Of a stretch of DNA of 64,000 bases, positions 1 to 7,087 are shown piece after piece (position 1 is the stretch's first letter; the number at the start of each line of letters is the position of its first letter). A program made the position numbers and the translations under genes. Source of the stretch: Pseudomonas mandelii (lineage in GTDB: Bacteria > Pseudomonadota > Gammaproteobacteria > Pseudomonadales > Pseudomonadaceae); the NCBI RefSeq assembly GCF_900106065.1, contig NZ_LT629796.1, positions 4,805,501 to 4,869,500 on the forward strand, written 5' to 3'. Below the pieces are notes generated by a model, which worked only from the letters and a program-made list of their open reading frames with translations, did no database searches and was not told where the DNA came from.

Positions 1-62
1 TGGTTGTTGAGGGTCGAGCGCCACTGCTGCAGTCTCAGCGCTTTGGCCTGGTCGAAATTCAT
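1..62 (-). CDS. 5' end of an unknown gene (partial)
   Basis: An open frame starts with ATG at 62 on the minus strand and runs off the left edge of the window. The first residues read MNFDQAKALRLQQWRSTLNN. I do not recognise the protein. A near-perfect LexA box lies 22 bases upstream of the start codon, so the gene is probably DNA-damage inducible. It belongs to the accessory region. Only about 20 residues are visible, so no function can be given. Confidence 0.5.
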   Translation of the reverse strand, partial: MNFDQAKALRLQQWRSTLNN

Positions 63-84
63 GGGAACGGATTCGCTGTACAAA

Positions 85-104
85 TACTGGTTGTATGTAC
101 AGTA
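85..104. promoter_or_regulatory. LexA (SOS) box
   Basis: The 20-base site TACTGGTTGTATGTACAGTA matches the SOS-box frame TACTG-N10-CAGTA exactly. It differs from the strict CTGT-N8-ACAG core only by G for T in the left half. It sits just upstream of the minus-strand gene starting at 62 and would overlap its promoter. LexA control is inferred from the match. Confidence 0.7.
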
Positions 105-219
105 ATCTAGCGCCGAGACTCAGGCGAGGGGGAGGCGACGAGCAGTCGCTATATGTCAGGGCGGTGCTGATTGTCCACGTCGTGGAACCGGCGATGCACA
201 CTATATGGGCGCCTAGCGC

Positions 220-468
220 TCACAACTCGACGGTGAATCCGCTGAGGCCCACGCCTTCGGCAAAACGTCCCACGGCGGTCAAGCTGGCCCAGGTGCGCAG
301 GCGCTCACGCCGCGAGCGCACCGGCACCCAGCGCGCACCGCTGCCGCCCAGGCGGATCGACAAGCCCCAGGTGGGACCGCCGTCGACCTTGGCCACCAGG
401 CATTCGCGCACCGCGTGCTGTTCGACCAAGGCGCGCAACACCTCCTCGTGGATGCCGTCGCCAATCAT
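220..468 (-). CDS. small conserved hypothetical protein (possibly ParC-family partition-associated)
   Basis: An 82-residue protein, the last gene of a three-gene minus-strand operon. Its ATG overlaps the stop of the preceding frameshifted gene (ATGA), which supports translational coupling. It resembles, from memory, small proteins annotated as ParC-family partition-associated in Pseudomonas mobile elements, with a pattern of AVRECLVAKVDGG, a GWGLSIRLG-like strand and a C-terminal RTWASLTAVGRF stretch. It has no signal peptide or membrane segment. The family call is weak; the existence of the gene is well supported by overlap and codon use. Confidence 0.55.
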   Translation of the reverse strand: MIGDGIHEEVLRALVEQHAVRECLVAKVDGGPTWGLSIRLGGSGARWVPVRSRRERLRTWASLTAVGRFAEGVGLSGFTVEL

Positions 469-727
469 CCGCCCAGCTCCGCCAGGCGCACCTGCAACGC
501 CGCCTCAAAGACCATGTACAGCCGTTCATTCTCGCCCGGGTTCAGCGCGCGCAGGGTTTCGATACCCAGGGCAAACCCTTCGGCGCGATCCGCCGCGCGC
601 CAGGCCTCGGTCTGGGTGCGCGCCTGCTCGATGGCGCCCCCAGTTTCAGCGCCTGGGCGCGGACGGCGTGCGGCAGGTTCAGCGCGGCCAGCGGGTCGTT
701 TATTTCGTTGCCGTCACGGCCGCTCAT
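465..727 (-). pseudogene. small conserved protein, frameshifted in a G run
   Basis: The reading frame starts at ATG 727, overlapping the stop of the upstream gene as ATGA. After about 30 residues (ending KLG) it falls out of frame at a G5 run near 629-634. Restoring one base gives a continuous product of about 87 residues containing AEGFALGIETLRAL and ending LAELGG, whose stop overlaps the next start as ATGA. Both junctions therefore support one original gene with a single missing base. The restored protein resembles the protein at 40721-40951. A sequencing error in the homopolymer is as likely as true inactivation. Confidence 0.65.
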
Positions 728-1020
728 GAGTGGATCGCCTGGGCTTGCGCCGTGAAGGCGGCCGCCTGCTCAGCACTCAAGGCGCCGTCTTTCACGAACT
801 GTTGCAGCCAACGGTCCCATCCGTCGACCCCATCGGCGTCTTTGGTGGCCAGCTTCTTACCCATGGCATACAGCATTTGACGTTGCGCGGCCTTATTACG
901 AATAGTCCCCTTCTTAAAGTCGAAGACACCCATTAAGGCCGTTGTCAGCGCGGCCTCTGCCGGGTGCTCAGCATGTAGCTCAGACATGCAGCGCTCGAGA
1001 ACTTCTTGCTCAATGGTCAT
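724..1020 (-). CDS. conserved hypothetical protein
   Basis: A 98-residue soluble protein, first gene of the three-gene operon. A strong ribosome-binding site (AAGGAAAG) lies upstream of ATG 1020. The stop overlaps the next start as ATGA. The sequence is helical and charged, with no signal peptide, membrane segment or known motif that I can name. The operon is compact and lies in the accessory region. Confidence 0.6.
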   Translation of the reverse strand: MTIEQEVLERCMSELHAEHPAEAALTTALMGVFDFKKGTIRNKAAQRQMLYAMGKKLATKDADGVDGWDRWLQQFVKDGALSAEQAAAFTAQAQAIHS

Positions 1021-1120
1021 GCGCCCTTTCCTTTTCGAGTCATTGGCGGTCAGTGCGTAAAACCAGTGACCGGGGGGCTGGTCATCCAGTCTAGGGGGTG
1101 GTAGTGGCCGTGCCCACCCA

Positions 1121-1155
1121 AAAAGGCCCCCGCACCTGGTTTAGGTGTGGGGGCC
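1121..1155 (-). terminator. rho-independent terminator
   Basis: A strong GC-rich hairpin (GCCCCCGCACCT paired with AGGTGTGGGGGC, 5-base loop). On the minus strand it is followed by CCTTTTT, so it most likely ends transcription of the HEPN gene at 1281-2513. It lies in the 260-base gap 1021-1280, in which I see no gene. Confidence 0.75.
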
Positions 1156-1280
1156 CGTTGAACATAAACGCCGTTCTATCTACCTGCCGTCAAGCGTCGC
1201 AATTGACCCAAAGTGATCCTTCGCTTTTGCCCACCTGATAAGGTTCCATAACCTGGCGATAGCGCAGCGAGGGGAAGGTG

Positions 1281-2513
1281 CTACTTCCCGCCACCCAACA
1301 TCAATTCAACCCAGAAATTGGGCGTCAACTCCCCGCCCCGAAAAATGACTTCCTTAATTGCACGCGCGCACAGTGGTAAGCCATCTTTGAGGGCAATTTC
1401 CGCTCGCGCTTCATCTTTTGTTCTTTTGGATAATTTGCCAGAGTGGGCAGCAGAAGATCGGCAGTCATAGAGATCGCGCAGCAGATAATAAATATCCTTA
1501 CGCTCAGTAAAGTCACGCCCTAAAAGCCATGCACCGCGGAGTCTAAGCGTTAACGAAAGCTGGGCGGTATCCTCAAGCCCCGCAAGTAACAACGACTCCA
1601 TCGCCACGCCCAGGTCAATTGCTCGATCCACCAAGTTATCATGACGGGCAGCTTCATTAATGCGATGAATCGGCACCTCAAGTTTTTCTCGCTTTGCCTT
1701 TGGCAACGCAAAGTAGAGGGCAAGTGTTTTTTTAAATTCCTCTAATTCATCTAAAGTAACATCATGCACTTGACCGATGCCGGCCTCTTGATATTTTGAT
1801 TGCCAACTGCGACCAGTGACTCCATAAAGAAAGGAGCCTTCTTGCAATTCCGAATAGCTTCGGCGGTTAATTACGATAGATGGCGAGATGATAGTAAGCA
1901 ATTCCGATATATGCTTTAAATAGTTCATCTCATCAAGATCAAACATTTGACACGCAGGATCGTCATGGTCAAAAAATTTTGGCCGCACGCTAGTAAGACG
2001 GTATAACACCGAGTCAGGTTTTCCTGCCGAAGGTGTATAGTCTACCGGCAGCGTCGGCGACATAAAATCAAAAGTTTCTTGTTTTTCCGAATTTTCTTTC
2101 AAAAAAATTTTCAAAGATGTGGATGGCACTGAGTCTGGACTTGCAATGAAAACATTATCTAACAGCTTAAATGTGCGAGGTACTTTTATACCTCGCAACA
2201 AAACGACTTCGATACATGGGTTATAATCTTGCTCGATAAATTTAAATAAGGCATCAACTGAACTTTCGACACCTTCATCTAGCGCCCTGCGAACTAGTGC
2301 CTCTCCGACATTGTAAATATTGAGTGTGGATCGCATATTGCCAAGATTTATAACCTTCCCGTTATTTCTTTGTAGACTAGACAAACCTGACAACATTGCG
2401 TGATACGTGTCCGGAACATTAAATCGCGCACTTTCACCTGGAAAACTAAATTTTAGATCCTCGCGCAGTCCTGCATTGACAACTTCTACAATATGATCGC
2501 GTAACGTAGGCAT
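1281..2513 (-). CDS. HEPN-domain protein, candidate defence ribonuclease
   Basis: A 410-residue protein. Near the C-terminus it carries an R-X4-H motif (R352 to H357, RSSAAH) in a helical context following LRLRGAWLLG, which is typical of the ApeA-like HEPN group. HEPN R-X4-6-H motifs form the catalytic site of RNases in toxins, CRISPR effectors and abortive-infection proteins. The first 270 residues are mixed alpha/beta and unrecognised, possibly a sensor region. The gene is AT-rich compared with the chromosome and has its own terminator. A small gene (2583-2801) lies 69 bases upstream on the same strand. Role in phage defence is inferred from motif and neighbourhood. Alternative: a non-defence HEPN regulator. 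Confidence 0.65.
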   Translation of the reverse strand: MPTLRDHIVEVVNAGLREDLKFSFPGESARFNVPDTYHAMLSGLSSLQRNNGKVINLGNMRSTLNIYNVGEALVRRALDEGVESSVDALFKFIEQDYNPCIEVVLLRGIKVPRTFKLLDNVFIASPDSVPSTSLKIFLKENSEKQETFDFMSPTLPVDYTPSAGKPDSVLYRLTSVRPKFFDHDDPACQMFDLDEMNYLKHISELLTIISPSIVINRRSYSELQEGSFLYGVTGRSWQSKYQEAGIGQVHDVTLDELEEFKKTLALYFALPKAKREKLEVPIHRINEAARHDNLVDRAIDLGVAMESLLLAGLEDTAQLSLTLRLRGAWLLGRDFTERKDIYYLLRDLYDCRSSAAHSGKLSKRTKDEARAEIALKDGLPLCARAIKEVIFRGGELTPNFWVELMLGGGK

Positions 2514-2582
2514 TTACACTCCTTTCTGAAAAAAAATTCCTAGTGACCAGTCATTTAAGGTTGCAGAATCAGGTGCGATCCA

Positions 2583-2801
2583 CTAGGACTGGCGCAGTCG
2601 CATAATCGCTTCTGTAAGCGCTTTTGCATTTGTGTCCAAAATTTCCATGGCCACGACTGCGTTATGTGCAACAGTCTCCGCGCCATTCTCTGAAAGCCAT
2701 TTCGTGAGTTCATCTATCGCCGCACCGATCGCGTGCTGGTTGTGCAGAAGCAATGTAAGAGCGTCTGCCGTGGCGATATTGGAATCTGAGTTATCGGTCA
2801 T
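2583..2801 (-). CDS. small conserved protein
   Basis: A 72-residue acidic, helical protein with a good ribosome-binding site (AGGAAGGA) before ATG 2801. It contains LLLHNQHAIGAAIDELTKWL, followed by a helix around NAVVAMEILDTNAKAL. The protein encoded (with one frameshift) at 8065-8273 has the same plan: NQ-A-AI-EL, then a V-NV-ALE-D-N pattern. The two are therefore probably paralogues. No known domain is evident. It precedes the HEPN gene on the same strand and could be co-transcribed with it. Confidence 0.6.
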   Translation of the reverse strand: MTDNSDSNIATADALTLLLHNQHAIGAAIDELTKWLSENGAETVAHNAVVAMEILDTNAKALTEAIMRLRQS

Positions 2802-2909
2802 GGGATCCTTCCTGGAGTGAGGGTTTGGAATAGCCTAGTCCATGCGGCCGGATTGAATGGCCCAACGCCCATTCTTTAGGGGTGACTTTTTTGCACCAGA
2901 ACAGTGCGC

Positions 2910-2931
2910 CAGTCCCATATCAGTCCCATGG
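2910..2931. repeat. tandem 9-mer with 11-base period, possible integrase arm sites
   Basis: CAGTCCCAT occurs twice, 11 bases apart (2910 and 2921). Such helically phased direct repeats beside tRNA-like sequence are typical of arm-type sites for tyrosine recombinases. A second locus with the same architecture but different repeat sequence is at 5801-5819. The surrounding gap 2802-3506 holds no gene that I can support. Confidence 0.4.
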
Positions 2932-3007
2932 GGCCATTTTTCAGACGCCAAAAACCACAAACCACCGACTTTCTCTAGGAAAATCAGGGGTTTGCGTTTT
3001 CAGAATG

Positions 3008-3036
3008 TGGAGGTGAAGGAGAGATTCGAACTCCCC
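3008..3036 (-). other. tRNA 3'-end-like fragment, possible attachment-site scar
   Basis: Read on the minus strand the segment contains GAGTTCGAATCTCTCC and ends TTCACCTCCA, that is, a T-arm-like loop (TTCGAAT), a short acceptor strand and CCA. No complete tRNA can be folded here, since the 5' part is absent. It lies about 80 bases from the phased repeat at 2910-2931. A similar but not identical fragment is at 5900-5930. I infer an old att site left by an integrative element. Confidence 0.4.
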
Positions 3037-3074
3037 GTATACCTCAATACCTCCTTTCGAAGTACATGACAGCC

Positions 3075-3149
3075 TCTGGCCGGTTGCTACCGGTCACGAA
3101 GGGCAGCAATCGACCCATAGCTACCCTTCGTGGAGGGCAGCTAACGGCC
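3075..3149. repeat. intergenic repeat, copy 1 (interrupted by MITE)
   Basis: Sequence of the type TGGCCGGTTGCTACCGGTCACGA followed by two GGGCAGC blocks and GACCCATAGC. I recognise this as a sequence common between Pseudomonas genes. Related versions are at 5753-5790 and 6998-7075. It resumes after the MITE at 3309 (GGCCAGAAGCGGACGG). Confidence 0.45.
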
Positions 3150-3308
3150 GAGGCTGTGTAAAAACGTTTTTCAGCGCGATTGGAGCCCAGTGTTGGACTG
3201 AAAATCGCGTTTCTACGCAAAATCCAGATCGGCTGAGCAGCCGATAACTCTCAGAGTTCGCATAGACGCGCAAACTTCAATTTTGACGAAGCGTTTTTAC
3301 ACACTCTG
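3150..3308. mobile_element. 159-bp MITE with GGCC target duplication
   Basis: The ends are inverted repeats: GAGGCTGTGTAAAAACG on the left and, on the other strand, CAGAGTGTGTAAAAACG on the right. They match at 14 of 17 bases, the inner 12 without a break. The element is flanked on both sides by GGCC (3146-3149 and 3309-3312). Removing the element and one GGCC restores an uninterrupted copy of the intergenic repeat. It has no coding capacity and must be moved by a transposase encoded elsewhere. Confidence 0.7.
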
Positions 3309-3506
3309 GGCCAGAAGCGGACGGTCAACCCAGATCGATGAGCTGGCTCGGTTTCGCTAGTCACCTTGCAGCCAAAACAATTGTCGACCAGTTCGATGGC
3401 TGGGAGTGTACATCCGCCTTGCTGCACTTTTTTGCTCTCGCCGTAAATGCGCCCTAGAGGTCATTCGATCTCTAGGGCGGCCGGGGCGATTCCCTTGACG
3501 TAGCCG

Positions 3507-5471
3507 TCAGCCCTTATAGCTATCATCGTTGGCGGCATTGCCCTGAGGGTCATCGTCCACTGCTTCGCCCCGCGCACTCGCAGCAAGACTTTGGAACTCA
3601 TACGCTTTCTCGGCTGACTCAATCTTCTCGACCCTTGCGGCTAGTGCGGAAACTTTCCGCTCATCACAGTAGAGAAGAGATCCGAGCAAGTTGAAGCTTT
3701 GGTTGCTTTCGATATCAGAAGCACTTGCCATTGATAGAAAATCAGCAATTTTTGATGGGGAGCTCGCAAAAATCCGAGATTTCCCCTCAACAACACCAAC
3801 CATAACTCGGTCCCAAGTGGCAAAAATAAATCCTTCATCGACACTGTTTTTTAAGAACGTACAAACCGAAGCATCATGATCAATTAGAATTGATGGGCTT
3901 GCGGGCTTCCCATCTGCAATTTCTTGCCGTATATCAGCATCCCATCGTCCGGCAGAGATTATTTCGATTCCAAATTCTTCGAGAATGCTCTCAATTTTAT
4001 TCTCCACTTTCCGAGGAGGAGCACCTCCTACCAAACCAAAGTGCGACAAGAAATCTTTCAAAGCATAGTCATCCGCCAACTCCTTCTTATCCCTTAGATG
4101 GCTATAGTGACTTATGTAGGAGTTATTCGAAGACTTTAAAATCTCTTTATTTATTTCATTTAGAGCTGAATAAGTCTGCGCGTACTCCAGCGCTTCCTTA
4201 CCGTGAAATACAATCTCATTAACATAGCATCGTGGAACTGCCATTGAGATTTTATGGCTAGCGCATAATTGCTGTAGTGCAGCAGCAGCAATACTATATC
4301 TAGACCTTACTGATCCGAAGCAAAGGCCAAACAGCAATGGCATTGCAACGCTTGAGTCCAACAGCATCTTAACGTCAGTCGTCCTCCCAAGCGCTCTATA
4401 TATATCAAAAGTATTAGTTGAAAAAATATGATCTAGCGTTTTCCCGTACTGGGAAACTCTGGCCACCGAAAGTCTGGATAAATCTTCGTACAATTCGTTT
4501 TTTCTACGAACCAGGTTGTGATTGGAAATGAAGTCTGCCAGCGCTTCCTCTTGGATCCCGTCACCGTTCAGCGCGCCTTCACGAGCGGAAATCTCAAGTG
4601 CCATCTCAATAACCCGTCGCGCATCCTCGCTACTAAGACGGTACTTCTCAGCGATAGAAACAAGATCATGGCTAGTTGACTGCAAATAATCTTCTTCAGC
4701 CACTTCAATTAGTTTTCTGGCCGAATCAGAAAGTTTATAGCATCCAGCATCAACAACAACATCACCCTTGCCTGCCAGGCGTTCCAATGCATTTTTTGAG
4801 TCATGTTCTATATCAACACCCGGCAAGGATTTAACGACTCCTGCTAATATGTCTCCACTTTTCGACGAGGGATTTTTGTATAGAAACGCACGAACATTAC
4901 TTTCAATAACGTCTTGGCGCAGGTCCTTTGCCTCACTTGAAAAAAGCAGAAGATTACTAAGTGCAATTTCCTTAGGACTCGCGGCGATCCGCCCTTGCAC
5001 CAAGTATCCGAGCCTTTCATACGCAGCTTTAATTACGCCAGGAGCAGAAAGGCTAGTTGATACTCTATTCAGATCAAAAACAGTAAGATCAACCTCTCCT
5101 TTTTGCCTGTATTTATCATTTCGAAACAACGCCAAATCAACGTCTCGAATTGGCCGATTTGTTATGTAAATAAGATGCCGCTTGCCAGCTGCGCGAGTGG
5201 CGTCAGCCTCGTCATTAATCTTAATCGCCCAATCTTTTCTTACGCTCAGTTGAATTCGAAGGTCGGTTCGCGAACAGAGTACGTCTCGGCCACCATCGCC
5301 CGCGCCATCAATAATACTGAGCTCTTTGTAACCTTCACTTTGAAGAAACAGAAGGGCGATGTCATAAAACATTTTCTCTTCAACGTCTTGAATTGCTCGC
5401 CGCAGCCCAGAGAAATACATGATCTTGCCCTCATCGAAATCCTTACAGAAGCTTAATAGATTGGAGTCCAT
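3507..5471 (-). CDS. REase-like / PIN-like two-nuclease protein, candidate defence gene
   Basis: A 654-residue protein. Residues 30-110 resemble an Mrr/REase fold: GDGGRDV (58-64) then a strand RIQLSVRKDW (72-81), where D63 and Q74 take the usual PD-(D/E)XK places but the usual Lys of QxK is Ser76. The middle (150-360) is helical. The C-terminal part looks like a PIN domain with the acid set D372 (MLLDSSV), E419 (VNEIVFHG), D533 (DHDASVCTFL) and D554 (FATWDRVM). An acidic tail follows residue 635. The gene is AT-rich, stands alone, and lies beside HEPN and TIR-like genes. Defence function is inferred. The REase part may be a non-catalytic or variant form. Confidence 0.6.
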   Translation of the reverse strand: MDSNLLSFCKDFDEGKIMYFSGLRRAIQDVEEKMFYDIALLFLQSEGYKELSIIDGAGDGGRDVLCSRTDLRIQLSVRKDWAIKINDEADATRAAGKRHLIYITNRPIRDVDLALFRNDKYRQKGEVDLTVFDLNRVSTSLSAPGVIKAAYERLGYLVQGRIAASPKEIALSNLLLFSSEAKDLRQDVIESNVRAFLYKNPSSKSGDILAGVVKSLPGVDIEHDSKNALERLAGKGDVVVDAGCYKLSDSARKLIEVAEEDYLQSTSHDLVSIAEKYRLSSEDARRVIEMALEISAREGALNGDGIQEEALADFISNHNLVRRKNELYEDLSRLSVARVSQYGKTLDHIFSTNTFDIYRALGRTTDVKMLLDSSVAMPLLFGLCFGSVRSRYSIAAAALQQLCASHKISMAVPRCYVNEIVFHGKEALEYAQTYSALNEINKEILKSSNNSYISHYSHLRDKKELADDYALKDFLSHFGLVGGAPPRKVENKIESILEEFGIEIISAGRWDADIRQEIADGKPASPSILIDHDASVCTFLKNSVDEGFIFATWDRVMVGVVEGKSRIFASSPSKIADFLSMASASDIESNQSFNLLGSLLYCDERKVSALAARVEKIESAEKAYEFQSLAASARGEAVDDDPQGNAANDDSYKG

Positions 5472-5752
5472 CCCCAGCTATTGCCTGCGAGGCGTAGAGT
5501 AGTAATTGCCTGGCGTTAATTTAGCAGATGTTTACCAGTACCAGCCACGAATTTGCTAATGCGTGAACTTGCTGTGCGAGGCCTCATGCGGTAGCTAAAG
5601 GCGATTCACAACGATCCAGAAGAATGTCCGATAGAGAGAAACCATCTGGATGAAATTTCATGAGTCCAGTTTATTAATGCTCTGCGTCGACTCTACTGCT
5701 GGATTGGGGCGGTCCCCGCTTCTAAGCACGAAGAAGCCCTGAGCGAATGACT

Positions 5753-5790
5753 GCTTCTGGCCGATTGTTGCCGATCAGTGCTGCTAATGG
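5753..5790. repeat. intergenic repeat, short copy 2
   Basis: TCTGGCCGATTGTTGCCGAT followed by a CTGCTAAT stretch; a short relative of the repeats at 3075-3149 and 6998-7075. Confidence 0.35.
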
Positions 5791-5800
5791 GAGGAAGGGT

Positions 5801-5819
5801 TTAGGGCATATTTAGGGCA
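5801..5819. repeat. tandem 8-mer with 11-base period, possible integrase arm sites
   Basis: TTAGGGCA occurs twice, 11 bases apart (5801 and 5812), with ATAT between as in the repeat at 2910-2931. The period equals one DNA turn. A T-arm-like fragment lies about 80 bases away. This is the same layout as the first locus with a different core sequence. Confidence 0.4.
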
Positions 5820-5899
5820 AGATCAGGACCGCTATAGTCCGCAGCACACCTCGCGAAGATTGCTAAAGTCCCTCTTTTTGCGGCCTAGAGCGGACCAGG

Positions 5900-5930
5900 T
5901 GGAGGCTTGAAGGGGTTCGAATCCCCATCC
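5900..5930. other. T-arm-like fragment, possible attachment-site scar
   Basis: Contains GGGGTTCGAATCCCC, a perfect T-stem and TTCGAAT loop on the plus strand. On the minus strand it ends CTTCAAGCCTCCA, similar to the end of the fragment at 3008-3036. A complete tRNA cannot be folded. Probably a remnant att site. Confidence 0.35.
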
Positions 5931-6015
5931 ACAACTCGACTTCAAAAAGGCAATCCTTCGGCTGTTTTCGACTCGAAGCTGACGGTGGTGACAGGTAACG
6001 CAGACAGTCACCACT

Positions 6016-6063
6016 ATCCTTTCCTATAGGTGATAATGTCCTTCATCACCTATAGGAAAGGAT
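6016..6063 (+). promoter_or_regulatory. perfect 19-bp inverted repeat covering the ribosome-binding site
   Basis: Left arm 6016-6034, loop 6035-6044, right arm 6045-6063; all 19 arm bases pair. The right arm contains AGGAAAGGA, the ribosome-binding site of the gene starting at 6071, so the hairpin would hide it in the mRNA. The DNA palindrome could also be an operator. The right arm and loop are closely matched in front of the second TIR-like gene, but the left arm is not. Confidence 0.7.
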
Positions 6064-6070
6064 TCATCCG

Positions 6071-6958
6071 ATGGCCCGCTCTAAACCTCCAACCGCTAAC
6101 GTCGCTCCCAAACTGCAGCTGAGCCCTCAAGGCATAGAACGGGGCATTGCACGTCTGCAGGAGCGTATTAGCGAGCTGGCAAATTTTGACACTTCACAAC
6201 TTAGCGACGATGGAGACTCTCCAAAGCTGGTGGCCCTTTCAACTTCGATCGAAGACACATTAGTGCGATGCTTTGGTGAAAACACATCGGTGTATTACCG
6301 TTTTTCATCTGCGGCACAGCTGCACTTTTCCCCTGGTGTTTGGACAGATAATTACCCGCAAAGGCACCACTACGTAGAAGGTACGCAGAAGAATATTCTG
6401 CAATCGATAAGTATGCTTGGGGAGGCGCAGCGGACGCTAAGAGAAGATCTTGCCGACCATGAGCACGAGGCCAAGCCGGAAAATCCGGTTGCTGCTGACG
6501 AAGGTCGGTTACCGCTATCTCGTAAGGTGTTTATCGTGCACGGGCACGACGAAGGCTCGCGAGAAATGGTTGCTCGCTTCCTTGAACGAGTTGGTTTTCA
6601 ATCCATCATTTTGCACGAGCAAGCCAACCAGGGCCGCACGGTCATGGAAAAAGTCGAAGCGCATGGGGAGGTCGGTTTTGCCGTGGTGCTGTTGACGCCC
6701 GATGACGAGGGTTGCACCAAGGGTGGAGCGCCGGAGCCGCGAGCGCGGCAGAACGTCTTGCTCGAACTCGGCTATTTCCTCGGGCGCCTGGGACGCGACA
6801 AAGTGTGCGCGTTGAAACGCGGCACTCTAGAGATTCCCAGCGATTTCGCGGGTGTGGTATGGGAGTCCATGGAAGGTAATAGCTGGAAGCAAGCCTTGGG
6901 CCGTGAACTTGAAGCCGCCGGACATGAGATCGACTGGAATAAGGTCATGCGGGCGTAA
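6071..6958 (+). CDS. TIR-like predicted nucleotide-binding protein (copy A)
   Basis: A 295-residue protein. Residues 18-130 form an N-terminal domain beginning GIERGIARLQERISEL and shared with copy B. Residues 152-290 are a TIR-like domain of the CAP12/Pycsar type: VFIVHGHDE (153-161), GRTVMEK with a candidate catalytic Glu (E193), VVLLTPDD, then RQNVLLELGYF and IPSDFAGVVW. Proteins of this group are NAD-cleaving effectors or NAD/nucleotide binders in antiphage systems; activity here is inferred. The gene faces copy B tail to tail with a 129-base gap. Its start follows the 19-bp hairpin. No cyclase or sensor gene lies beside it, so it may be self-contained. Confidence 0.8.
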   Translation: MARSKPPTANVAPKLQLSPQGIERGIARLQERISELANFDTSQLSDDGDSPKLVALSTSIEDTLVRCFGENTSVYYRFSSAAQLHFSPGVWTDNYPQRHHYVEGTQKNILQSISMLGEAQRTLREDLADHEHEAKPENPVAADEGRLPLSRKVFIVHGHDEGSREMVARFLERVGFQSIILHEQANQGRTVMEKVEAHGEVGFAVVLLTPDDEGCTKGGAPEPRARQNVLLELGYFLGRLGRDKVCALKRGTLEIPSDFAGVVWESMEGNSWKQALGRELEAAGHEIDWNKVMRA

Positions 6959-6997
6959 GTTAGGGACCGAACCTTACGGTACTTTGACACTTCGTCC

Positions 6998-7075
6998 GCT
7001 CTTGGCCGTTTTCTGCCCGTCACGACGGGCAGGAGTCTACCCATTGCTGTCGGTTGTGGACAGTAACATCCGGCC
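6998..7075. repeat. intergenic repeat, copy 3, with hairpin
   Basis: Related to the repeat at 3075-3149 (GGCCG, then CTGCCCGTCACGACGGGCAG, then CTACCCATTGCTG). The 8-bp stem at 7013-7032 lies between the two convergent TIR-like genes. It could act as a terminator but has no clear T run. Confidence 0.45.
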
Positions 7076-7087
7076 AGCTTATGGTCA

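Larger units (their letters stand above)
5472..6015. other. gene-free stretch with scar-like elements
   Basis: About 540 bases between the REase/PIN gene and the hairpin before the first TIR-like gene. No frame with a ribosome-binding site and coding character is visible. It holds a phased repeat (5801-5819), a T-arm-like fragment (5900-5930) and one short copy of the intergenic repeat (5753-5790). Confidence 0.5.

Noticed and set aside
5900..5930. A functional tRNA gene
   Set aside because: A T-arm can be drawn, but no D-arm, anticodon arm or acceptor stem can be paired around it.
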